Shown here piece by piece: positions 25,111 to 32,625 of a stretch of 43,205 nucleotides of DNA (position 1 is its first letter; each line of letters begins with the position of its first letter). This DNA comes from Streptococcus loxodontisalivarius (GTDB taxonomy: Bacteria > Bacillota > Bacilli > Lactobacillales > Streptococcaceae). A model generated the notes under the pieces. The model saw only the letters and a list, made by a program, of their open reading frames with translations. It had not been told where the DNA came from and did not search any database. The stretch spans positions 1 through 43,205 of the forward strand of contig NZ_JAFBEH010000017.1 of the NCBI RefSeq assembly GCF_016908645.1, given 5' to 3'. A program made the translations under genes and the position numbers.

Positions 25111-25739
25111 GTGAGGATCTCTTCAGTTGCCGTACGGTCACGTCCCAAAAGGTTGATGTGATTATCTGAACGATAACCCAGAGCAATACCTGCAACGATA
25201 ATCTCATCATCAGAAACTGCCATGTGTTCACGAATTTCATCTGGGAAACGAACATTTTCGTAAGCTACCATTGTATCAACTTGACGACTAGCTGCCGCAA
25301 GCATCAAGGTTTGGGCAAAAGCACCAGCATCATAAACTGACCAAACAGGAGCTGTTCTTGGGATAGTGATGTAAGCCATAGCTGGCGCATTCCACAACTG
25401 AGCATTTGCTTGAGAAAAGTTTTCCATCTTAGGGTCTTGACCAAGTTTATCAAGCCAAGCTGTCATATTTTCAAGAGAATGCACTCCCCAATCTTTACGA
25501 GATTTTGTTGGAAGATCAGAATAACCCTTAGTACCAGCAGCTGCTTTTTCCATATGATCTTTTCGAATAGCTTCCATAGTGTCACCAGTGGCAATGTAAA
25601 CCTTCCAAGGTTGCGTATTAGCCCAAGAAGGAGCCATCTGTGCATCTGCTACAATTGCTGTCAACTCTTCATGTGAAGGTGCCTCAGCTTTAAAGTCACG
25701 GATTGAAATACGGTTTTTAAGTGTTTCTGCAAAAGTCAT
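25101..25739 (-). CDS. Nitroreductase
   Basis: FMN-dependent NAD(P)H oxidoreductase of 212 residues. Family marks: KNRISIRDFKAEAPS near the N-terminus (FMN phosphate-binding Arg/Ser), MAPSWANTQPWKVYIA, DAGAFAQTLMLAAASR, and DEIIVAGIALGY near the end. It reduces nitro- or quinone-type compounds. The start has AGAGG 8 bases upstream. Its strong promoter contains a perfect operator for the TetR protein encoded just downstream, so expression is probably induced by a toxic ligand. Confidence 0.93.
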   Translation of the reverse strand: MTFAETLKNRISIRDFKAEAPSHEELTAIVADAQMAPSWANTQPWKVYIATGDTMEAIRKDHMEKAAAGTKGYSDLPTKSRKDWGVHSLENMTAWLDKLGQDPKMENFSQANAQLWNAPAMAYITIPRTAPVWSVYDAGAFAQTLMLAAASRQVDTMVAYENVRFPDEIREHMAVSDDEIIVAGIALGYRSDNHINLLGRDRTATEEILTIK

Positions 25740-25768
25740 TTTTATTACCTCTTTTTATTTGATAAATA

Positions 25769-25798
25769 CATTCTACCTACCAGTAGGTAGAATGTCAA
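25769..25798 (-). promoter_or_regulatory. Nitroreductase promoter with perfect operator
   Basis: Minus strand TTGACA (25798-25793), 17 bases, TAGAAT (25775-25770). The arms CATTCTACCTAC and GTAGGTAGAATG (25769-25794, two-base centre) form a perfect palindrome filling the spacer and the -10 box, a classical repression geometry. Confidence 0.9.
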
Positions 25799-25920
25799 GA
25801 GAAGAATCTCTTTTTTTCAAAAAAATAATAAATTCTTGAGTGATGGCTTGATATTCTACAAAGAAAAACCTTGTTACAAAAGTATTTGAATGGTATTTTA
25901 CGCCATTGGTAAAATAAAAA

Positions 25921-25960
25921 AGATTGAAGAAATAATCCAAAACGGATTTTTCTTCAATCT
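25921..25960 (-). terminator. Terminator downstream of the broken hydrolase
   Basis: AGATTGAAGAAA (25921-25932) pairs with TTTCTTCAATCT (25949-25960). Read on the minus strand it is followed by TTTTTATTTT. Confidence 0.85.
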
Positions 25961-25992
25961 GACATCAGTCAAAATTAAATGCTGATTTTTAT

Positions 25993-26104
25993 TTATAAAG
26001 CTTTTTCAAAGAAGGCTGCAAAGCGGTCAAATGGAATCATATCTTTTCTGTCGTAGAGGTCAACGTGGTTGGCACCTGGAACCACAACCAATTCTTTTGA
26101 TACT
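25993..26104 (-). pseudogene. C-terminal stump of an alpha/beta hydrolase gene
   Basis: About 36 codons ending at TAA (25995-25993) read KELVVVPGANHVDLYDRKDM and then PFDRFAAFFEKAL. This matches the last residues of the intact hydrolase at 10671-11651 (KELYVLEKGQHVDFYDRTDT). Everything upstream, including the nucleophile region, is missing and replaced by the AT-rich HNH gene. The catalytic His remains in the stump. The break lies near 26104. Confidence 0.85.
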
Positions 26105-26117
26105 CAATAATTGTGAA

Positions 26118-26807
26118 TCAAATATTTTCTGATATTCCCAGAATTTCTGTATAAAAAGTATCAAATCTAGACGGTGTAACAGATTGAAAAATATCTTTAA
26201 AATCAGATATTATACTCTGTTTACGATTTTGAAGTAAAGTTACAAATGCATCTTCATTATCTGCTTCACAATGAAAAATTCTATTGATAAAAAAATCTTT
26301 CTCTTCATAATCTTTGATTAGTTCTCTTTTCCTATTAAAGTCTGCATATTTATAAGGTTCACTTCCATTTAAACGTCTAGAAATTAAAGTGAGGTTCGCA
26401 ATATTATTTTTTAACTGAGTTTGTTCTCTTAGATGCTGACTAAAAACCCTATTAAAATTATTGAGTGAGAAGATGTGTTCTACCTCCCAAAATTTTTCAC
26501 TATCAGGTAATTCACTAGTAAATGACTCGTTATATAACCGACTAAAATCAATTTCATTACTTTCAGAGCGTTTAAACTTTTCAATACTAATCAAGACAAA
26601 TCTAGCAAACTGTTTATGTCTATAAAAATCTTTTACTTCTTCGATTCTTTTAACATATTTACTTAATTGTTCTTCTAGTTTTTGTATTGATTCAAATCCA
26701 AGTTTCTGCAATATTTCATTTCTAGAATACCCATTAAAATCATTCCATACATTACGACCATAGATTTTAACAAACTGTTCTTCAAATTGTTTTATTGTGA
26801 TTTCCAT
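26118..26807 (-). CDS. Orphan HNH nuclease-like protein (DUF1524/GmrSD C-terminal type)
   Basis: Protein of 229 residues with no signal peptide. The C-terminal half matches the DUF1524 HNH domain of GmrSD restriction enzymes: WEVEHIFSLNNF (His-containing strand), then NNIANLTLISRRLNG and a basic DFNRKRELIKDY segment. The N-terminal DUF262 (GmrS/ParB-like) domain normally fused or encoded next to it is absent. The gene is markedly AT-rich compared with its neighbours and lies where the 5' part of a hydrolase gene should be, indicating acquisition by transfer. Its -10 box TATACT ends 6 bases before the ATG with no ribosome site, so its mRNA may be leaderless. A defence nuclease role is inference; catalysis alone is plausible. 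Confidence 0.65.
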   Translation of the reverse strand: MEITIKQFEEQFVKIYGRNVWNDFNGYSRNEILQKLGFESIQKLEEQLSKYVKRIEEVKDFYRHKQFARFVLISIEKFKRSESNEIDFSRLYNESFTSELPDSEKFWEVEHIFSLNNFNRVFSQHLREQTQLKNNIANLTLISRRLNGSEPYKYADFNRKRELIKDYEEKDFFINRIFHCEADNEDAFVTLLQNRKQSIISDFKDIFQSVTPSRFDTFYTEILGISENI

Positions 26808-26813
26808 ATTTAA

Positions 26814-26819
26814 AGTATA
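26814..26819 (-). promoter_or_regulatory. Extended -10 box of the HNH gene
   Basis: Minus-strand TGGTATACT carries the TGn extension; TATACT occupies 26819-26814. Only six bases separate it from the start codon at 26807. No convincing -35 box. Confidence 0.6.
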
Positions 26820-26852
26820 CCACAGTTTATTACACCGATATACTTATCCTAA

Positions 26853-26891
26853 ATGAAAATTGACTAAGACGTTGCCCTAGCCAATTTTCAT
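26853..26891 (-). terminator. Terminator of the MerR operon after adh
   Basis: ATGAAAATTG (26853-26862 on plus) pairs with CAATTTTCAT (26882-26891), directly after the alcohol dehydrogenase stop. It separates this operon from the HNH gene. Confidence 0.75.
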
Positions 26892-26895
26892 CTTC

Positions 26896-27942
26896 TTATT
26901 CTGCCACTACCAACATTGATTTGATAGCTTTACGGTCTTGCATGTCAGCGTAAGCTTGGTTAATATCATCAAGTTTGTAAGTATCTGTGAAGACACGACC
27001 TGGGTTAATGTCACCATCAAGCACAGCTTTGAGCAAAACATCCTTATCGTAAGTTGTTACAGAGGCTGAACCACCTGCTACTGAGATATTACGAGCAAAG
27101 GTTGAGCCAAGCGCGTGGTTGCTGTAGTGAGGCACACCAACGAAACCAACACGACCACCGTTACGGAGAACACCGAGGGCTTGGTCGATAGCAGCTTCTG
27201 TACCCACGCATTCGAGGGCAGCATCTGCGCCACCACCGAGGATTTCACGAACTTTGGCAATACCTTCCTCACCACGCTCAGCCACAACTGCTGTCGCACC
27301 TGAAGCAAGCGCCATTTCTTGACGGTCTTGGTGACGGCTCATAAGGATAATTTGTGAGGCACCCATCATTTTAGCAGCAATAACTGCACATTGACCAACG
27401 GCACCATCACCGATAACAACAACCTTATCACCACGCCCAACATTAGCACAACGAGCAGCATGATAACCAGTCGGCATAACATCTGCAAGAGTCAAAAGAG
27501 ACTTAATCATGCCTTCTGTGTAGTCACTTGGTTGACCTGGAACCTTAACCAAAGCCCAGTTACCGTAGTGGAAACGGATGTACTCTGACTGATAACCCAT
27601 ACCCCAGTTGCTATAACCTAGGTGGTTGTCACATGTTCCGTCAAAGCCAGCACGACAGGCAGCACACTCACCACAACCATGAGTGAATGGCACGATAACG
27701 AAGTCGCCTTTTTTCACTGTGGTAATAGCAGAGCCTGTTTCCTCAACGATTCCAAGAGCTTCGTGACCTGAGTTGTCTGAGTGAGCTTCCTTATCATCGC
27801 CGTGCGCATATGACCAAAGGTCTGAGCCGCAGACACAGGCACGAACAACCTTGATGATGACATCATCATCCGCTTGAAGTTGAGGTTTAGCAACCTCTTC
27901 AATAATCATTTGACCGGCTTTTTCAAAAATAGCTGTTTTCAT
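26896..27942 (-). CDS. Zinc-dependent alcohol dehydrogenase
   Basis: Medium-chain dehydrogenase of 348 residues. Catalytic zinc ligands are Cys38 (VCGSD) and His60 (SGHEA). The structural zinc cysteines are in HGCGECAACRAGFDGTC. The Rossmann motif is VVVIGDGAVGQCAVIAAK. The start is set at MKTAIF because GAGG lies 5 bases before that ATG; a frame beginning at 27960 includes the ribosome site itself. It is the last intact gene of the MerR operon. Likely detoxifies aldehydes or interconverts alcohols. Confidence 0.92.
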   Translation of the reverse strand: MKTAIFEKAGQMIIEEVAKPQLQADDDVIIKVVRACVCGSDLWSYAHGDDKEAHSDNSGHEALGIVEETGSAITTVKKGDFVIVPFTHGCGECAACRAGFDGTCDNHLGYSNWGMGYQSEYIRFHYGNWALVKVPGQPSDYTEGMIKSLLTLADVMPTGYHAARCANVGRGDKVVVIGDGAVGQCAVIAAKMMGASQIILMSRHQDRQEMALASGATAVVAERGEEGIAKVREILGGGADAALECVGTEAAIDQALGVLRNGGRVGFVGVPHYSNHALGSTFARNISVAGGSASVTTYDKDVLLKAVLDGDINPGRVFTDTYKLDDINQAYADMQDRKAIKSMLVVAE

Positions 27943-27988
27943 GTTTTCCTCATTTTCCATTGATAATAATTTATTTTAGCAATTCTAC

Positions 27989-28315
27989 CTAGTCTTTCCA
28001 AACATCCTTGGCTAAACGAAAGACCGCCCAAGCCTTTGGCCATCCAACATAGAATGCCAAGTGAGTGATGATGGCAGAAATTTCATCCTTAGTCACACCA
28101 TTATTCTTAGCATTTTCAAGATGGTAAACCAAGGATGTATCTGTGATTCCTGAACTCATAAGTGCTGTTACTGTAATGATACAACGTGTTTTGAGGTCGA
28201 TATCTTGGTTGTTCCAGTTTTCGCCAAACAAAACATCATCATTGTAGTGGGCAAAGTCAGGTGCAAAATCGCCAAGCTGGTCGCGACCAGCAGTTTGCTT
28301 AATTTTCTCTGTCAT
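27989..28315 (-). CDS. Carboxymuconolactone decarboxylase (CMD) family protein
   Basis: Small helical protein of 108 residues in the CMD/AhpD superfamily: RCIITVTALMSSGITDTSLVYHLENAKNNGVTKDEISAIITHLAFYVGWPKAW. The AhpD CxxC motif is absent, so it is not a standard peroxidase partner. It lies between the cupin and alcohol dehydrogenase genes. Genes of this type often accompany cupin and dehydrogenase genes in stress operons; the reaction is unknown. Confidence 0.88.
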   Translation of the reverse strand: MTEKIKQTAGRDQLGDFAPDFAHYNDDVLFGENWNNQDIDLKTRCIITVTALMSSGITDTSLVYHLENAKNNGVTKDEISAIITHLAFYVGWPKAWAVFRLAKDVWKD

Positions 28316-28361
28316 GTTATCTACCTTTCTTTATAACTTTTAAATGTTTGTCTTGAACTAA

Positions 28362-28440
28362 GCTGGTCGTAGAGTTGAAAGCTTCGCTTTCTCTATTTCC
28401 AACTTTCAAGAGTCCACTGGACTCTCGGAACCAGCAGTTT
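28362..28440. repeat. Intergenic hairpin element
   Basis: Concatenated hairpins: GAAAGC/GCTTTC with loop TTC (28378-28392), then AGAGTCC (28409-28415), loop ACT, GGACTCT (28419-28425), all enclosed by GCTGGT/ACCAGC. It resembles in layout the elements at 22041-22100 and 42714-42848, although the stem sequences differ. Confidence 0.55.
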
Positions 28441-28460
28441 GTTTTATTCTATTTTTCTGT

Positions 28461-28877
28461 TTAGTTTGCTTTCGCTTCTTGGTTAGCTTGGGCAAAGGCT
28501 TCGTCGCTGACGGCTTCGAAGAATTCGCTTGGTCCTGCTGTGATAGCGATATGAGCCATCCATGAATTAGCTGTGGCGCCATGCCAGTGCTTGACATTTT
28601 GTTCTGTCACGACAACATCACCAGCCTTGATAAGACGAGCTGGTTTTCCTTCTTCTTGATAGAGTCCTTGTCCATCCGTCACAAGAAGAATTTGGTAGCC
28701 GTCTGTATGGGCATGCCAGTTATTGCGACAACCTGGTTCAAAGGTAACATTCCCTAGACTAAAGTGACCATCTGGCGCCTGTACCAACATATTGAGATAG
28801 GATTGTCCTGTAAAGACTGAAACGTAGGCATCGTTTTTATCGCCTCTTCCAAATAGTGAATCAAGTTTTTCTGTCAT
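28461..28877 (-). CDS. Cupin-domain protein
   Basis: Single-domain cupin of 138 residues. Metal-binding motifs are visible: WHAHTDGYQILLVTDGQG (His, His, Gln/Glu region) and the second motif KHWHGA. The start ATG overlaps the MerR stop by 4 bases (ATGA), so the two are translationally coupled. It probably binds a metal and acts on a small carbonyl or quinone compound together with the CMD protein. The exact reaction is unknown. Confidence 0.9.
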   Translation of the reverse strand: MTEKLDSLFGRGDKNDAYVSVFTGQSYLNMLVQAPDGHFSLGNVTFEPGCRNNWHAHTDGYQILLVTDGQGLYQEEGKPARLIKAGDVVVTEQNVKHWHGATANSWMAHIAITAGPSEFFEAVSDEAFAQANQEAKAN

Positions 28878-29230
28878 TTTATTTTTCCTTCCTTGTATGC
28901 TTGAATCTTTCCATCCAGTCTGTCTAGGGCAGCCTGCAAGTCTTCTAAACGCTCTGCCATTTTCTCCCTTTCTTCTAAAAGAATACTTAAGCGAGCTTCT
29001 CTGGTTTCTTCGCCCTGTGGAAAAAGCGTCATATAGTCAATCAAGCTCTCCACAGATACGCCTGCGGCGCGGAAGCATTTGACAAACTCTAGAGCGGCTA
29101 GATCCTCCTCCTGAAAATCACGAATGCCTGAAGCTGTGCGTGTGATGGGAGGAACCAGACCGATACGCTCATAATAACGGATGGTGTCAGCAGAGATATC
29201 CAGCTGCTGACTAGCTGATTTGATATTCAT
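28874..29230 (-). CDS. MerR-family aldehyde/thiol-stress regulator (AdhR/NmlR type)
   Basis: Regulator of 118 residues. The helix-turn-helix reads MNIKSASQQLDISADTIRYYERIGL, with PPITRTASGIRDF, and then a coiled-coil dimerisation helix (LLEEREKMAERLEDLQAALDRL). Cys52 in FVKCFRAAGVS is at the position of the reactive cysteine of AdhR from Bacillus subtilis. The start is the ATG at 29230, with GAGG 6 bases upstream inside the end of the acetyltransferase gene. The operon promoter has a 19-base spacer with a dyad, the typical MerR target. Probably senses electrophiles such as aldehydes and activates the operon. Confidence 0.92.
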   Translation of the reverse strand: MNIKSASQQLDISADTIRYYERIGLVPPITRTASGIRDFQEEDLAALEFVKCFRAAGVSVESLIDYMTLFPQGEETREARLSILLEEREKMAERLEDLQAALDRLDGKIQAYKEGKIK

Positions 29231-29231
29231 G

Positions 29232-29798
29232 TTAAACCTCGATTTCCTTGATAACCTTGGCTGGGACACCTGCAACGACCGTGTTTGCTGGGACATCCTT
29301 GGTCACCAGAGCACCTGCTGCCACGACAGCATTTTCACCCACGGTCACACCAGGTAAAATAGTCGCATCCGCTCCAATCCAGGCATTGCGCTTGATGGTT
29401 ACTGACTTGAGCTCCAGCTTGTGACGATCGGCAGGATTTAGGGGATGATTGACCGAGATGAGCTTGGCACGAGGCGCAATCAGCACATCATCTTCAATCA
29501 CAATCCCACCCAGATCAACCATGAAAACATCCATATTGACATAGACATTCTTCCCAAAGCTGATATGACGCCCAAAGTCCGTCTGAAAAGGCACATTGAT
29601 AACCGTCGACGAGTCGATAGCTTGCCCTGTAATTTGTTCCAATAGCTGGCGCGTGGAGTCGTAGGTCTGCACCTGAGTGTTAAGCTCCTGAACCAGCGGC
29701 TTATTTTCCACCTGAATCTGACTAATCAGCTGACGCAGACCATCCTCTTCAGGAACTAACTTGTCTGTATTGATATAAGGAATAAAAGCTTTATCCAT
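29232..29798 (-). CDS. Maltose/galactoside O-acetyltransferase-like protein
   Basis: Hexapeptide-repeat acetyltransferase of 188 residues. A helical N-terminus is followed by a left-handed beta-helix: [39 protein letters not shown] with the catalytic His, and [15 protein letters not shown]. It transfers acetyl from acetyl-CoA to a sugar in the cytosol. The ATG at 29798 is preferred because the upstream ATG at 29813 overlaps the GGAGG site. It is the first gene of the MerR operon, which is unusual. A second enzyme of the family is at 31279-31875. Confidence 0.9.
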   Translation of the reverse strand: MDKAFIPYINTDKLVPEEDGLRQLISQIQVENKPLVQELNTQVQTYDSTRQLLEQITGQAIDSSTVINVPFQTDFGRHISFGKNVYVNMDVFMVDLGGIVIEDDVLIAPRAKLISVNHPLNPADRHKLELKSVTIKRNAWIGADATILPGVTVGENAVVAAGALVTKDVPANTVVAGVPAKVIKEIEV

Positions 29799-29830
29799 GG
29801 GCTTTTCCTCCATTCATTCTTTATGCCACC

Positions 29831-29861
29831 ATTATAAACCTTAGAGTGGACTCCAAGTCAA
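29831..29861 (-). promoter_or_regulatory. MerR-type promoter with 19-base spacer
   Basis: Minus strand TTGACT (29861-29856), exactly 19 bases, TATAAT (29836-29831). The spacer holds the dyad CTTGGAGT-CC-ACTCTAAG (29857-29840). This overlong spacer and dyad are the hallmark of promoters activated by MerR proteins. Confidence 0.92.
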
Positions 29862-30000
29862 GACCTTTTTGAACAAATTTTCAAAAAAATCTGAACAAAT
29901 GTCCAGACATCTAGCTGAAGATAAATCCTTTCTTGAAATCTTTGAACGCACTCTGGATCAGCTTGATTAAAGTTAACCTAAAAAGTTCTAATCAAATACT

Positions 30001-30029
30001 TTGAAATCGTTTTCCAAAACTGCTATACT
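30001..30029 (+). promoter_or_regulatory. csbD promoter
   Basis: TTGAAA (30001-30006), 17 bases, TATACT (30024-30029). Confidence 0.8.
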
Positions 30030-30054
30030 TGTCTCAATTAAGGAGGACAGTGAT

Positions 30055-30270
30055 ATGTCAGAAGAAAAATTACAAGCAAAACTCGATCAAGCTAAAGGCG
30101 CTCTTAAAGAAGGCTTTGGTAAAATCACTGGTGATACTAAGACTGAAGTCGAAGGACTTGTTGAGAAAAGTGTCGCTAAAGGCAAAGAATTTGTCGAAGA
30201 CGCCAAAGACACTGTCGAAGGTGCTGTTGAAGGTTTAAAAAATGCCTTTAACAAGGATAAAGAAGACTAA
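30055..30270 (+). CDS. CsbD-family stress protein
   Basis: Small, highly charged helical protein of 71 residues. The motif [19 protein letters not shown] identifies the CsbD family, a stress-induced group of unknown biochemical function; the remainder has LEA-like Lys/Glu/Ala repeats. The start ATG at 30055 has AAGGAGG. It is monocistronic with its own strong promoter and a long terminator hairpin shared with the converging thioredoxin gene. Confidence 0.92.
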   Translation: MSEEKLQAKLDQAKGALKEGFGKITGDTKTEVEGLVEKSVAKGKEFVEDAKDTVEGAVEGLKNAFNKDKED

Positions 30271-30284
30271 GGTCTTTCTCGCTA

Positions 30285-30358
30285 AAAAAGGAGCCTGTAC
30301 TGGACTCAATCATTAGATAATCATCTATGATTTGGGTCAGTCAGACTCCTTATTTTTT
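30285..30358. terminator. Long bidirectional terminator between csbD and trxA
   Basis: AAAAAAGGAG near 30285 and CTCCTTATTTTTT at 30346-30358 close an imperfect, extended stem that includes ACTGGACTCAATCAT against ATGATTTGGGTCAGT. It serves both converging genes. Confidence 0.75.
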
Positions 30359-30674
30359 ATGCATTCAATTCTGCAACGATTGCTTTGATTTGGTCTTTAG
30401 TGTGAACACCTGCGACTTGTTTGACAACCTCACCGTCTTTTTTGAAAAGAAGGGTTGGGATTGACATGATACCAAAGCTTTGTGCTGTTGCTGGGTTTTC
30501 GTCAACGTCGATTTTAACGATTTTCAATTCGTCTTCGTCCAATTCTTCAGACAATTGTTCCAAGATTGGTACCTGCATGAGACATGGACCACACCAAGTT
30601 GCCCAAAAGTCAACTAGGACAAGACCTTCTTTAGTTTCTGCTTCAAAAGTTGCATCTGTAACGACATGTGCCAT
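30357..30674 (-). CDS. trxA: Thioredoxin
   Basis: Cytosolic disulfide reductase of 105 residues with the active site WCGPC (Cys28, Cys31), preceded by VDFWATW, and the cis-proline loop MSIPTLLF. It donates electrons to ribonucleotide reductase, methionine sulfoxide reductases and peroxidases. Length and motifs are standard. It lies downstream of mutS2, on the same strand but with several inserted genes between. Confidence 0.95.
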   Translation of the reverse strand: MAHVVTDATFEAETKEGLVLVDFWATWCGPCLMQVPILEQLSEELDEDELKIVKIDVDENPATAQSFGIMSIPTLLFKKDGEVVKQVAGVHTKDQIKAIVAELNA

Positions 30675-30846
30675 ATGAATACCTCGATAACTCCTAGAGC
30701 TATCTTACCTTTCTTATTAGAGGGGATCCTATCCACCTCTTTCTTAATCATGACAACATAATAACCTAAAATTTTTTTTTTGCCAACTATTTGCTACGGA
30801 GATGTGATAGGAAATTCCTATCAGGATTTTAGCTGTCTCTATCAGC

Positions 30847-31269
30847 TTATTTTTCTCCCGATTCCTCCATAGCCTTGAGCTTTTGGAAAAAGTCTGGTGC
30901 CTGTTTTTTCAGGTTGACAAAGCGTCCTTCCTTATCTAAAAAGCTGTGCTCTGACTGAGCAGTACAGACTTGACTACCGTCTTGCTTGATCATCACATAA
31001 GAAAAGCTAAGGCGCGCAGCTTTTACCGAAAGAACAGATATAGCTATCTCTATCTCATCAGCGAAAGTGGTTGTCGCCTTGTAGTCGCAGGAAATCTGAG
31101 TCACGGGTGAGATGATACCAGCCTCTTCAATCTTATCGTAAGACCAACCAATCTCACGCAGAAAATGCGTCCTAGCCTCCTCCATCCAGCGAACATAGTT
31201 AGAATGGTGGCTGATTCCCATACGGTCAGTCTCATAATACTGAACATAGTGCTTGTGAATAATGGTCAT
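30847..31269 (-). CDS. Acyl-CoA thioesterase (4HBT hot-dog family)
   Basis: Hot-dog thioesterase of 140 residues. The YbgC-type active-site segment YYETDRMGISHHSNYVRWMEEARTHF is near the N-terminus with the catalytic Asp in TDRMG. It hydrolyses short acyl-CoA or acyl-ACP thioesters. It begins 9 bases after the acetyltransferase gene and is co-transcribed with it. Confidence 0.92.
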   Translation of the reverse strand: MTIIHKHYVQYYETDRMGISHHSNYVRWMEEARTHFLREIGWSYDKIEEAGIISPVTQISCDYKATTTFADEIEIAISVLSVKAARLSFSYVMIKQDGSQVCTAQSEHSFLDKEGRFVNLKKQAPDFFQKLKAMEESGEK

Positions 31270-31278
31270 AGTTTCTCC

Positions 31279-31875
31279 TTAGTGCTTGGGTACATAGCCT
31301 GTCTTGTCTGCTTCTGTAATAGGTCGGATGACACGGCAAGGAACCCCAGCAGCGATTGAATTAGAAGGAATGTCCTTGGTCACAACTGAGCCTGAACCAA
31401 TCACGACATTATCTCCGATAGTCACGCCTTGATTGATTTGGACACCGCCACCAACCCAGACATGGCTACCGATTTTGACTGGTTTAGAATAGCAGCCTCC
31501 ATTAGCTCTTTCAATCGGATCCAGCGCATGATTAGAGGTATAGATACCCACCCGTGGACCAAAGAGCACATGGTCACCAATCTCAATACCGCCTCCATCC
31601 AGCATGACGCAGTCGAAATTAGCATAGAAATGATTCCCAATACTGATATTTGATCCGAACTCACAACGGAAGTTTGGTTCAAAAAAGACATCTTCTCCCA
31701 TTGATTTCAGCAGTTTTTTCAAAATAGCTTGACGCTTTTCAGCAGATTGACCAAAACTAGCATTATAGTCATTGGTCAGAAAGACGGTCTTCTCACGCGC
31801 CTCAACCAATTCCTTTTGCAAATCATCATACATACGACCTGAAGCAACTTCAGCAAAAATGTCCTCGTTTGACAT
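31279..31875 (-). CDS. Sugar O-acetyltransferase (Maa-like)
   Basis: Maltose O-acetyltransferase of 198 residues. The N-terminal Mac domain reads EVASGRMYDDLQKELVEAREKT, then the hexapeptide beta-helix (ISIGNHFYANFDCVMLDGGGIEIG, IYTSNHALDP with the catalytic His, VWVGGGVQINQGVTIGDNVVIGSGSVVTKDIP). It acetylates sugars from acetyl-CoA. A TATAAT -10 lies at 31907-31902 on the minus strand. It forms a two-gene operon with the thioesterase. Confidence 0.92.
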   Translation of the reverse strand: MSNEDIFAEVASGRMYDDLQKELVEAREKTVFLTNDYNASFGQSAEKRQAILKKLLKSMGEDVFFEPNFRCEFGSNISIGNHFYANFDCVMLDGGGIEIGDHVLFGPRVGIYTSNHALDPIERANGGCYSKPVKIGSHVWVGGGVQINQGVTIGDNVVIGSGSVVTKDIPSNSIAAGVPCRVIRPITEADKTGYVPKH

Positions 31876-32028
31876 AGCCTATCCACCTTCGTTTTTTTCA
31901 TATTATAACAGAAAAAGGCTACATATTGTAACCTCTTTCTTATTTTATCTCCACACAACTTCTAATACAAAGACTTTCTTGTCCACCTGTCCCTTGATGA
32001 GGGTATTGCTGGCTATCTCTTCTTAGGA

Positions 32029-32526
32029 TTATAGGAAAAATAGCAGAGCTCCCCAGATGATGCCCAGCAAGAAACCCACCAAAACATCCTTGGGATAGTG
32101 GATACCAGCGATGACCCTAGCCAGAGCCAAGATACCAGATAGGACTAGTAGCGTGAGACTGATCCAAGGACTGACCTGCCAAAAACAGACTGCAATCAAG
32201 CTAGCGCTGAAAACATGACGACTAGGAAAGGACTGGCCACTAGTCTCCTTGATAATAAGAGGGGAAATCGCCCAAGTCTCATAAGGTCTTGCCTGATTAA
32301 ACCACTTCCTAAAAATGCTCAGTAAGATAAATCCAAGACCTGGTAGGACTAGCGTCATAATTGCCCTTGACCAGTCAGTTAAAAGCAAATAGACCAAAAG
32401 CAAGGGATAGAGAGCATACATGAGACTAGTTATGCTCTTATTAGCCAATTTCAAGACTGCAAGCAACTTCTGTGACTGACGAAAAGGTGCCGAAATCTTG
32501 TCATAAAAAAACGTATAATCTTTCAT
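32029..32526 (-). CDS. PAP2-family membrane phosphatase
   Basis: Membrane phosphatase of 165 residues with about five hydrophobic helices and all three acid-phosphatase motifs: KWFNQARPY, FPSRHVFSA (Arg replaces the usual Gly of PSGH) and RVIAGIHYPKD. It probably dephosphorylates phosphatidic acid or undecaprenyl pyrophosphate on the outer face of the membrane. A TATAAT lies at 32539-32534 on the minus strand, close to the start. Divergent from the EamA gene. Confidence 0.9.
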   Translation of the reverse strand: MKDYTFFYDKISAPFRQSQKLLAVLKLANKSITSLMYALYPLLLVYLLLTDWSRAIMTLVLPGLGFILLSIFRKWFNQARPYETWAISPLIIKETSGQSFPSRHVFSASLIAVCFWQVSPWISLTLLVLSGILALARVIAGIHYPKDVLVGFLLGIIWGALLFFL

Positions 32527-32573
32527 AATCCCTATTATAGCATAGCTTTTTACAGAAACTTACCGACCTTTTC

Positions 32574-32602
32574 TTAACGGACCCGCAGATAAGTGATAGA
32601 AT
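32574..32602 (+). promoter_or_regulatory. EamA gene promoter
   Basis: TTAACG (32574-32579), 17 bases, TAGAAT (32597-32602). Confidence 0.65.
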
Positions 32603-32625
32603 AAAAAGAAAAGGAGATTTTTACT

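Noticed and set aside
26118-26807. Complete GmrSD restriction system
   Set aside because: Only the DUF1524-like half is present; no DUF262 domain occurs in this gene or its neighbours.
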